Source: Acidimicrobiales bacterium
GTDB taxonomy: Bacteria > Actinomycetota > Acidimicrobiia > Acidimicrobiales > JABEUL01
Direction of reading: 5' to 3'
DNA length: 12,379 bases
Assembly (NCBI GenBank): GCA_027451605.1
Contig: DAIDJA010000020.1
Span: forward strand, 1-12,379
The notes beneath the pieces are model-generated. The model worked only from the letters and a program-made list of their open reading frames with translations. It did no database searches and was not told the DNA's origin. The translations under genes were made by a program, and so were the position numbers. Positions within the stretch are counted from its first letter, which is position 1, and each line of letters begins with the position of its first letter. Positions 6,235 through 12,379 of the stretch are shown one piece after another.

Positions 6235-7050
6235 ATGCTGTTAGTAGCAATAATATTGCTTATGATCGCAGTCGTTGTAGTAGTATGGCGGGTTGCTTTT
6301 GCCTCGGATTCTGTCACCGGGCATGTGAAGTCACATGCAAAACGCATTGAAGGGATTCGTAGAGTTACCGACGGTACTCGAACTGACTTAATCCAATCTA
6401 AACTTAGACAAACCGGTGCTACAAAGCAGGTTAGCCAAGAAGATTCCGACGAAACTATTGACGAGTCTGAATACAATGATGACTACTATAGCGGTCCGGG
6501 TACTCACGTTCAAAAAGCCGTTAGAATCAGTCATTCCCAATCAAAAGGTTACTATAACTCTTTTGGATTGCCGCCGATAATTACCGTAGCCAGTGGATTG
6601 GCCGCAGTGATTATTGTCGTAGCGATAGTTGCGGCATTTATTTTACTATTATCACCGTCTGGTTCCAATAAGCAGAATTCTTCAGTGACGACTGTAACTA
6701 CAATTACTAATAAAGCTCCTAAACCCGTAACCGCGACGACAACGTCGCTTGCTGCCATACAGCCAAATTCGGTTACTTCAAGTGCAGTTATTTATTCGGC
6801 CCCTCAGGGCAAATATCAGCTGAGCATTACTGTCACCAAAGCGAGTTGGGTTGAAGTGACTGAAAATCCGAACTCGTCGAATTCAACCAACGTGGTCGGT
6901 CAGACTATGGCAGCGGGTGCAAATCAAACCGTAACAGTCAGCGGACCCATAAATCTTATCTTGGGCAATACCGGTGCAACGGTTACCGTAAACGGAGTTC
7001 CTTTGAATTTTCCGCAGGGAAGTTCGTACGGTACATTTGAATTCCGGTAG
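6235..7050 (+). CDS. two-TM membrane protein with RodZ-type C-terminal domain (DUF4115-like), 271 aa
   Basis: TM1 (about 2-19) starts right at the N-terminus. Residues 25-112 are basic then acidic (DSDETIDESEYNDD) and probably cytoplasmic. TM2 is about 114-139. A Thr-rich linker (149-171) leads to a beta-rich domain (about 194-270) with LSITVTKASWVEVTE, AAGANQTVTVSGPINLILGN and VTVNGVPLNF. This pattern matches the periplasmic or extracellular C-terminal domain of RodZ (DUF4115). The HTH domain that binds MreB in RodZ is absent. I infer N-out, middle cytoplasmic, C-out. A cell-envelope role is plausible but unproven. AAAGGAAG (6221-6228) lies 6 nt before the ATG. It is the last gene of the probable operon, 39 nt after the RmlC-like gene, and converges with the oligopeptidase gene 34 bp away. 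Confidence 0.82.
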   Translation: MLLVAIILLMIAVVVVVWRVAFASDSVTGHVKSHAKRIEGIRRVTDGTRTDLIQSKLRQTGATKQVSQEDSDETIDESEYNDDYYSGPGTHVQKAVRISHSQSKGYYNSFGLPPIITVASGLAAVIIVVAIVAAFILLLSPSGSNKQNSSVTTVTTITNKAPKPVTATTTSLAAIQPNSVTSSAVIYSAPQGKYQLSITVTKASWVEVTENPNSSNSTNVVGQTMAAGANQTVTVSGPINLILGNTGATVTVNGVPLNFPQGSSYGTFEFR

Positions 7051-7084
7051 TTGGAAATGTCTGACGGTTATTAGGAATGTTAAT

Positions 7085-9166
7085 TCAATCGGGTGATTCC
7101 AAAGCTTTAACAATAAAAGCCAATATCTCAGCTTCCTGTTCGTATTCGCTATATCTGCCCGAACGACCCTGATGTCCTGCTCCCATTTCGGTCTTTAACA
7201 AAACATTATTTTCAGGATTTGCATACCTAAGTTTCTGAACCCATTTGGCAGGCTCGAAATATCCGACTCTCGGATCATTTAAACCTGCTGTAGCCAATAT
7301 GGAAGGATATTTAACGCTCGATTTGATATTGTCATAGGGGGAATAGCTTTTTATATAAAAATAGTCCTCCGAATTTTCAATAGGATTTCCCCACTCGTCC
7401 CATTCAGTTATCGTTAAAGGCAATGTCGGATCGGACATTGTGGTCAATGTGTCGACAAATGGAACTTCGGCAACCGCCACTTTAAATAGTGTTGGCGCCA
7501 TATTAAGGACCGCTCCTACAGTTAATCCACCCGCAGAGCCACCTCTTAAGCCAATCTGATTTTCAGTGGTCAAACCTTTTTTAATTAAGTCTTCGGCAAC
7601 TGCGATAACGTCAGAAAATGTATTCTTTTTTTTCAATTTCTTTCCGTTTTCATACCATTGCCTACCGTTTTCACCGCCCCCGCGAGCATGGGCAATGGCA
7701 AAAATAAACCCCCGATCCAGCAGCGATAGTCTGGAAGGTGAGAACCATGGGTCAAGTGATATTTCATATGCTCCGTATGCATAAATCAAACACGGCCTGT
7801 GATCGTTTGAATAATTTAAATTTCGTTTGTAAACGAGGCTATAGGGTATTTCGGTGCCGTCGGCGGAAGTCGCATAATACCTTTTAGCGTCAAACAATTC
7901 CGGATCAAAGTTATTATACGGTCGCTGCCAAAGTTGTCTGGTGGCTTTTGAGTTCAGATCGAGTTCACAAATGGCATCGGGGGATTTTAAAGATTGTTCA
8001 CTGTATCGTAAGGTCGCAGAATCAATGTCGGGATTAATACTTAAATGGGTCTGTCCGAATTCAACGGACCCTCTGAACTCCCATCTGTTTTCGGTAGTTA
8101 AATCAATAACTTCAAAATAGGTATCAGCTTTTGAACGTTTCGAAAGTACGATATGTTTATTGAATATCTCCATAGATTCGATTCTGATGTCATCACGGTG
8201 TGCCACCAGTTCTTTCCAGTTGTCCGGCGAAGTTGCGTTCAAATCACATGTCATTACTTTGAAATTAATGGCATCTAAGTTGGTAATAATATAAAATGTT
8301 CCGTTTAGATGCTCGATTTGGTACTCATGGGACGGGATTTTTGTGGCAAACGTTTTTAAATTATCATGTGATAGGTTCGTATCGATATAATGAACTTCTG
8401 AAGTAATTTTTGAGTTAGAGCTAACCAGAATGAAGTTATCATCTTTGGTCGTTGAAATATCAACGAAGAATGCATCATCGGGTTCTTCGTAAATTAGCTG
8501 ATCGTTGTCCTGGTCCTCTCCTAATTTGTGACACCAAACCTGGAAGGGACGCATTTCTTCGTCTAACTTTAAATAGTAAATATGAGAATTATCTTTATGC
8601 CAGACTAAACTTGCGTAAATTTCAACCAGATTATCTATCACTACATTGTCGGTTAAATTAACTATTTTCGCTTCATAGGTTTCTGAACCATTTGTATCAA
8701 ATGAGTATGCCATTATCGATGAATTGAAACTTATCTGTAGGTCACCTAAATTGAAGAAATCAAACCCCGATGAGACTTTGTTTACGTCAAGTAATTCGAG
8801 TTCGTCTTCGCCTTTTTGTTCGCCAGGTTCAGGAATCTTCATTGAAGATTCATCTACATACGGCCTTCTTGTAAAAATGGGATATTGGAGGTTCTTTTCG
8901 TATCTGGTAATATAAACCCATTTTTTGTCTTTTACGGGAACACTTCTTACGTCTTCCACTACCACCGAAAGAATTTCATCATAAATTGTCTTCGCCAAAT
9001 CTTTGTTGGACTTTGTGGCTTCGGAGAAGTATTCGTTTTCGGCTTCCAAAAGTTGGATTACTTCAGGGTCATTTTTGTCGGCTATCCAGTAGTAATGGTC
9101 GACCCTTAGATCAGAAAAGGCACTGAGTTCGGTGGGTATTCGTTTTCCTGTCGGAGGTTTAGTCAC
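7085..9166 (-). CDS. ptrB: S9 family serine peptidase, oligopeptidase B, 693 aa
   Basis: The N-terminus DHYYWIADKNDPEVIQLLEAENEY (from 23) is characteristic of oligopeptidase B. A propeller gate domain (about 75-420) is followed by the alpha/beta hydrolase domain. Catalytic Ser544 is in RGGSAGG, Asp631 in LNDPRV and His665 in GAGHQGRSGR. An acidic patch, E588, D590 and E591 in ITEWDEWGNP, aligns with the residues that make the E. coli enzyme prefer Arg/Lys at P1. It therefore probably cleaves short peptides after basic residues in the cytosol; no signal peptide is seen. The length fits the family. The start is GTG at 9166: an in-frame TAA four codons upstream excludes a longer form, and no good SD is seen. 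It lies 78 bp downstream of the desaturase gene on the same strand and could be cotranscribed. Confidence 0.93.
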   Translation of the reverse strand: MTKPPTGKRIPTELSAFSDLRVDHYYWIADKNDPEVIQLLEAENEYFSEATKSNKDLAKTIYDEILSVVVEDVRSVPVKDKKWVYITRYEKNLQYPIFTRRPYVDESSMKIPEPGEQKGEDELELLDVNKVSSGFDFFNLGDLQISFNSSIMAYSFDTNGSETYEAKIVNLTDNVVIDNLVEIYASLVWHKDNSHIYYLKLDEEMRPFQVWCHKLGEDQDNDQLIYEEPDDAFFVDISTTKDDNFILVSSNSKITSEVHYIDTNLSHDNLKTFATKIPSHEYQIEHLNGTFYIITNLDAINFKVMTCDLNATSPDNWKELVAHRDDIRIESMEIFNKHIVLSKRSKADTYFEVIDLTTENRWEFRGSVEFGQTHLSINPDIDSATLRYSEQSLKSPDAICELDLNSKATRQLWQRPYNNFDPELFDAKRYYATSADGTEIPYSLVYKRNLNYSNDHRPCLIYAYGAYEISLDPWFSPSRLSLLDRGFIFAIAHARGGGENGRQWYENGKKLKKKNTFSDVIAVAEDLIKKGLTTENQIGLRGGSAGGLTVGAVLNMAPTLFKVAVAEVPFVDTLTTMSDPTLPLTITEWDEWGNPIENSEDYFYIKSYSPYDNIKSSVKYPSILATAGLNDPRVGYFEPAKWVQKLRYANPENNVLLKTEMGAGHQGRSGRYSEYEQEAEILAFIVKALESPD

Positions 9167-9244
9167 CGATATAACTTATCACCGAATCGGTCAGCCTTTG
9201 AGGTATATCCCTGAATCCTGCAGTCAGAAAATTGGGTAGAAAAT

Positions 9245-10174
9245 TTAAATACTTTCCGCCAACGCCGGTTCGGATTCAGATTTTGGGAAGAGTCTCTGTC
9301 CGATTTTAGAGATCTTTTCGCTGAATTTAATGACGTGTTCCTGAGCTGCTTTTGCCGCATCCGTTAAATCCGTAAGTTTGTCTATCTTCCAATGTCCAAA
9401 GACCAACGGTTTAACAATGTTCTCGCTGTGTATGGCAAAGTTATAGATTCCGGCTTTGGCAATCTTTTTTGAATGCTTTACGAAATCTTTGATACCGGTT
9501 CCGGGCATTTGGAAATTAGTTATTTGCCTATCGATTGCTTCAACGGTTGCCGAAGGATTTTCTTCCAAAGCCGCCGAGGCTAAATCACGATAAAAGAGGT
9601 AATGAAGGTTTTCGTCAATTGCTACCCGGCGCATTAACGCTTGACCCTCTTTATCGGGGAGACGTTTTCCCGTATTGTGATGGCTAATTCTGGTAGCTAA
9701 TTCTTGAATAGCCAAATAGGCAAATCCATCTCTGACTCCTGCGGGATGGGGTGTTTCTCCTCCTTCGACCTGTGCCATCCTTGCTCTTTCAAGCTCTTTT
9801 GGATCGATCAGACCCTTGACGGTTATGTAATCCCTGATTACTATTGAATGGCGTCCTTCTTCGGCGGTCCACCTGCGGGTCCAATACTGCCATGTGTCGC
9901 TTGTACCGAACATCCTGTTGACGTCATTGTAATAGTATGGCAGATTGTCTTCGGTTAATAAGTTTACAAACAAAGCTGATCGTGTGGCTTCATCCACATT
10001 TTCTGATTCCGGACAATTTCCGTTTTCATCCAATTTTGCGGCTTCTGTCCACGGGATGAATTCATGCGGAAACCACTCTTTTTGAACTCCAAAATGTCTG
10101 TTAATTAATCTTTCAGCTTCGGGAAGAAGTTCTTCCAAAAGCTGTTCGTCTGTTTTTGCTGTAAGAAGGGCCAT
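9245..10174 (-). CDS. acyl-ACP desaturase (soluble di-iron, DesA type), 309 aa
   Basis: This is a ferritin-like, soluble fatty-acid desaturase of the stearoyl-ACP desaturase family. The di-iron ligands are visible in order: E75 (LLTEDNLPYY), E106 and H109 (AEEGRHS), E158 (AIQELATR), and E188 with H191 (IDENLHY). All six expected positions are filled, so it should be active and use O2 and an electron donor to put a double bond into an ACP-bound chain. The overall form matches mycobacterial DesA1/DesA2-like proteins, with an N-terminal helix LLEELLPEAERLI. This enzyme type supports an actinobacterial host. There is no SD; a TAGAAT -10 ends 7 nt before the ATG, so the mRNA is probably leaderless. 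It is divergent from hemA, and oligopeptidase B follows 78 bp downstream. Confidence 0.93.
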   Translation of the reverse strand: MALLTAKTDEQLLEELLPEAERLINRHFGVQKEWFPHEFIPWTEAAKLDENGNCPESENVDEATRSALFVNLLTEDNLPYYYNDVNRMFGTSDTWQYWTRRWTAEEGRHSIVIRDYITVKGLIDPKELERARMAQVEGGETPHPAGVRDGFAYLAIQELATRISHHNTGKRLPDKEGQALMRRVAIDENLHYLFYRDLASAALEENPSATVEAIDRQITNFQMPGTGIKDFVKHSKKIAKAGIYNFAIHSENIVKPLVFGHWKIDKLTDLTDAAKAAQEHVIKFSEKISKIGQRLFPKSESEPALAESI

Positions 10175-10181
10175 GACTTAA

Positions 10182-10187
10182 ATTCTA
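10182..10187 (-). promoter_or_regulatory. putative -10 element of the desaturase gene (leaderless)
   Basis: TAGAAT on the minus strand is a 5/6 match to TATAAT and ends exactly 7 nt before the ATG at 10174, so transcription should begin on the start codon. The sequence in front of the gene contains no SD (it has CTCCTCTC instead). No good -35 is visible. Confidence 0.5.
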
Positions 10188-10229
10188 ACAGAGAGGAGCG
10201 GTATTTGTGGCGCGCAATAAAATATCATC

Positions 10230-10243
10230 CCTAAAATTTTAGG
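10230..10243. promoter_or_regulatory. 14-bp perfect palindrome between the desaturase and hemA promoters
   Basis: CCTAAAATTTTAGG is fully self-complementary. It covers the -35 position of the predicted hemA promoter (-10 TATAAA at 10260-10265) and lies 43 bp upstream of the desaturase -10. This is a good location for a regulator of hemA or of both genes. The half-site order CCTAA...TTAGG is opposite to that of DtxR/IdeR boxes, so I do not assign it to that family. Confidence 0.45.
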
Positions 10244-10259
10244 TAATTGCTTTCGGTGG

Positions 10260-10265
10260 TATAAA
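10260..10265 (+). promoter_or_regulatory. putative -10 element of hemA
   Basis: TATAAA is a 5/6 match to consensus. Transcription from it would start near 10272, giving a leader of about 67 nt to the preferred hemA ATG at 10339, or almost none to the upstream in-frame ATG at 10276. The -35 region is poor in sequence and overlaps the 14-bp palindrome. Confidence 0.4.
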
Positions 10266-10338
10266 GTATGTTGCGATGGCCGGTAAGGCCAATATCAAAC
10301 TAAGATTAATATATGCAAAATTGCGGAGTTTTAGCAAC

Positions 10339-11601
10339 ATGTCAATCAGTTGCTTAAGTTATCGTCTTCAGACGTTAAACGAAATAGAGTCGGACAGAAT
10401 TATATTCGAAGATTCTAAAGTTAGATCCATAGCTTCTGACTTATTGGCATTGGAAGAAATTGCCGAAGTTGTCGTCCTTTCAACTTGTCTTAGAACAGAA
10501 ATTTATGCAATATTGGATAAATTTCACGTTGGACTTGAATCTATTTACAAAATATTGTCTAAATACAGTGGACTTGACGAGGAAATTATAAGTAGGGTCG
10601 GAACTGTCTTCATTGACGAACAAGCTGTAATGCATTTGTTTAACGTAGCATCCGGTTTAGATTCAATTGTTGTCGGTGAAGGGGAGATACTTGGTCAGGT
10701 TAAATCTGCATACTCAATTGGCCAAGGTATCCGAACAGTTGGACCTCAGTTGAACCTTCTTTTTAAGCACGCCCTCGAAGTAGGCAAACAGGTCAGGCAG
10801 GATACAAAATTGTCCTCGGGAATTACTTCGATGGCTCACGCATCGGCAGCGATAGCCGCCTCGCATGTCGGTGATGATTTTAATTTAATGAGCATAGGTG
10901 TATTGGGCGCCGGACAGATGGCAGCTACAGTTTTGAAGGCCCTAAAGCAGCGACACGGAATTAATGATATTACGATAATAAATCGAACCGAGGCCAAAGG
11001 TAATGAATTGGCCAAAGAGTTTTCGGTTAAATTTGCGCCATTGAATAATCTTCAGTCTGTAATTTCGGATTTGGATGTTCTATTTGTGGCTACTGCGGCC
11101 TCACAACTGATAGTCACAGAAAAGATGCTTAAATCGGCTATGGAAATAAAGACAAGTCCTTTGGTGGTAAGTGATCTATCCGTTCCGAGGAACGTTGAAC
11201 CTGAGGTTGCTTATGTCAAAGGAGTTACACTTTTCGATATAAATGACATCACAAGATTTGTAGAAAAGAATAAAGAGTCTAAGCAATTTGCCGTACGACA
11301 GGCTCAGGAAATTGTTAACGAAAGATTGGTTAAATATAAAGAAGCCCTAAAATTTAAAGGGGTCGATTCGTTAGTAGCCGAGATTGTCTCTCGAATTGAC
11401 TTAGTTAAAGATGACTTTATAGATAAGCGACTAAAAGATAAAGAATCATTTACGAGAAATGAAGTTGAAATTCTCTTGAGTCAGATCTCTGCATCGATAG
11501 CCCATTTACCTGTTTCCCGGTTGAAGCAAAATTTGCGAGAATCCAAAGACCAAAAAGTTTTTGAAGCTGTAAGATATCTTTTTGATATTGAGGACTTTTA
11601 A
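10339..11601 (+). CDS. hemA: glutamyl-tRNA reductase, 420 aa
   Basis: HemA reduces the glutamate on tRNA-Glu to glutamate-1-semialdehyde with NADPH, the first committed step of tetrapyrrole synthesis by the C5 route. The catalytic domain has the nucleophile C50 in LSTCLRTEIY (48-56), H99, and SGLDSIVVGEGEILGQVKSAY (105-125). The NADPH domain shows GVLGAGQM (187-194) and NRTEAKG. DLSVPRNV (279-286) is also conserved, and residues 320-420 form the helical dimerisation domain. The usual Asn after the Cys (STCNRTE) is Leu51 here. I chose ATG 10339 because MSISCLSYRL aligns with residue 1 of actinobacterial HemA; GGAG lies 10 nt upstream. The in-frame ATG at 10276 would add 21 basic residues not typical of the family. 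hemC starts 31 nt downstream, so they form an operon. Confidence 0.95.
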   Translation: MSISCLSYRLQTLNEIESDRIIFEDSKVRSIASDLLALEEIAEVVVLSTCLRTEIYAILDKFHVGLESIYKILSKYSGLDEEIISRVGTVFIDEQAVMHLFNVASGLDSIVVGEGEILGQVKSAYSIGQGIRTVGPQLNLLFKHALEVGKQVRQDTKLSSGITSMAHASAAIAASHVGDDFNLMSIGVLGAGQMAATVLKALKQRHGINDITIINRTEAKGNELAKEFSVKFAPLNNLQSVISDLDVLFVATAASQLIVTEKMLKSAMEIKTSPLVVSDLSVPRNVEPEVAYVKGVTLFDINDITRFVEKNKESKQFAVRQAQEIVNERLVKYKEALKFKGVDSLVAEIVSRIDLVKDDFIDKRLKDKESFTRNEVEILLSQISASIAHLPVSRLKQNLRESKDQKVFEAVRYLFDIEDF

Positions 11602-11632
11602 GTAGTCCAAATTTTAAATGGAAGAAAATTAA

Positions 11633-12379
11633 ATGGTCATTAGAGTCGGAACACGCAAAAGTCCTTTGGCTATGTATCAAGCCAAACACGTTGTCAACTT
11701 ACTTGCTGAAATTGAGCCAACAGCTGAATTTGAAATAATAGGTATCGATTCTAAAGGAGACTTGGATCAATCCGAGTCCCTATTTAAAATCGGCGGTCAG
11801 GGTATATTTGTAAATACCATTCGACAAGCCTTAGTTGAAAGACGGGTCGATATAGTCGTCCATAGCGCCAAAGATATACCCGGCGGAACCATAGAAAACA
11901 TAACTATAGGTGCTTATCCGTTAAGAGCCGACGTGAGAGATGTACTTATTGGGAAAAGTCTTTCGCAGTTGACTCCCGGGGATATTGTAAGAACCGGATC
12001 TGCCAGAAGGATGTTGCAAATGGCAGTCAGTATTCCGGGTTTACTATTTGAAGAATTGAGGGGGAATATCGCTACCAGAATGTCAAAGATCCCATCCGGC
12101 GGATCAATTATTGTTGCCAAAGCCGCTCTGGATAGACTAAATATCGTTCCGGAAAATTCAGAAGTTTTGTCTACGGAAGTCATGTTACCTCAGATCGGAC
12201 AGGGGGCGATAGCCGTTGAGACAGAGGCCTCAAATGTCGGATTACTCGAATTATTAAGTGAAATTAATAATCGTGAAACTTCAGATGCACTGACAATAGA
12301 ACGTGGGTTTTTGAATGCAGTCGGCTCCGATTGCTCGTGGCCGGTCGGAGGGTGGGCTCGATATGATGGAAATGATCAT
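11633..12379 (+). CDS. hemC: hydroxymethylbilane synthase (porphobilinogen deaminase), partial (3' end off the right edge)
   Basis: The first 249 codons are present; about 60 residues are missing compared with the usual 300-315. HemC joins four porphobilinogen molecules into hydroxymethylbilane, using a dipyrromethane cofactor. The sequence begins VIRVGTRKSPLAMYQA. Family motifs follow: FKIGGQGIF (51-59), DIVVHSAKDIP (73-83) with catalytic D81, TGSARR (121-126), LRGNIATR (142-149), AKAALDRL (162-169) and LPQIGQGAIAVE (185-196). C234 in GSDCSWPVGG is the cofactor-attachment Cys. GGAAG lies 8 nt before the ATG; an ATG at 11618 in another frame stops after four codons. It forms an operon with hemA; hemD or hemB would be expected further downstream. 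Confidence 0.96.
   Translation, partial: MVIRVGTRKSPLAMYQAKHVVNLLAEIEPTAEFEIIGIDSKGDLDQSESLFKIGGQGIFVNTIRQALVERRVDIVVHSAKDIPGGTIENITIGAYPLRADVRDVLIGKSLSQLTPGDIVRTGSARRMLQMAVSIPGLLFEELRGNIATRMSKIPSGGSIIVAKAALDRLNIVPENSEVLSTEVMLPQIGQGAIAVETEASNVGLLELLSEINNRETSDALTIERGFLNAVGSDCSWPVGGWARYDGNDH

Noticed and set aside
7051..7084. Bidirectional terminator between the RodZ-type and oligopeptidase genes
   Set aside because: The 34-bp convergent gap contains no visible stem with a T-run.
10230..10243. DtxR/IdeR iron box
   Set aside because: The half-sites run CCTAA...TTAGG, the reverse of the TTAGG...CCTAA order of that family, and the length is shorter than the usual 19 bp.
1..12379. Mobile elements, prophage, CRISPR, toxin-antitoxin or restriction genes
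   Set aside because: No transposase, integrase, spaced repeats, paired small ORFs or nuclease motifs were seen. All recognised genes are metabolic, ribosomal or envelope-type with similar base composition.

Overview
This window looks like a chromosomal segment from a low-to-moderate-GC actinobacterium (GC around 40% by eye), possibly a marine or freshwater Acidimicrobiia-like lineage. The main evidence is lineage-typical genes: a 33-residue bS22/AURKAIP1-type ribosomal protein, a soluble di-iron acyl-ACP desaturase of the mycobacterial DesA kind, a glutamyl-tRNA reductase that aligns from its first residue with actinobacterial HemA, and several starts that look leaderless. The class assignment is inference; no rRNA or marker phylogeny is available here.

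Layout. Positions 1-1449 (minus, cut at the left edge) encode a membrane-anchored, secreted YVTN-like beta-propeller protein with an in-frame run of nine G. A 412-bp AT-rich gap follows, then the tiny bS22-like gene (minus, 1862-1963) and a plus-strand tRNA-Gln(TTG) at 2197-2268. A MaoC-fold hydratase (plus) and an epoxide-hydrolase-like alpha/beta hydrolase (minus) converge with only 4 bp between them. The hydrolase is divergent from a four-gene plus-strand cluster across a 303-bp region containing palindromes. The cluster is MBL-fold hydrolase, flavin reductase, RmlC-like cupin and a two-TM protein with a RodZ-type C-terminal domain, with gaps of 17, 31 and 39 bp, so it is probably one operon. 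It converges on an oligopeptidase B gene (minus), which lies 78 bp downstream of the acyl-ACP desaturase gene. The desaturase is divergent from hemA-hemC (plus; hemC cut at the right edge), which start the C5 tetrapyrrole pathway: HemA makes glutamate-1-semialdehyde from Glu-tRNA and HemC makes hydroxymethylbilane. A 14-bp perfect palindrome sits between the desaturase and hemA promoters.

Overall this is ordinary core and housekeeping chromosome. I see no mobile element, phage gene, CRISPR array or obvious defence system, and no convincing new multi-gene system. The points most worth checking are the poly-G tract in the surface protein gene, the altered active-site positions in the RmlC-like cupin and HemA, the HTH-less RodZ-type protein, and the palindromes in the two divergent promoter regions.
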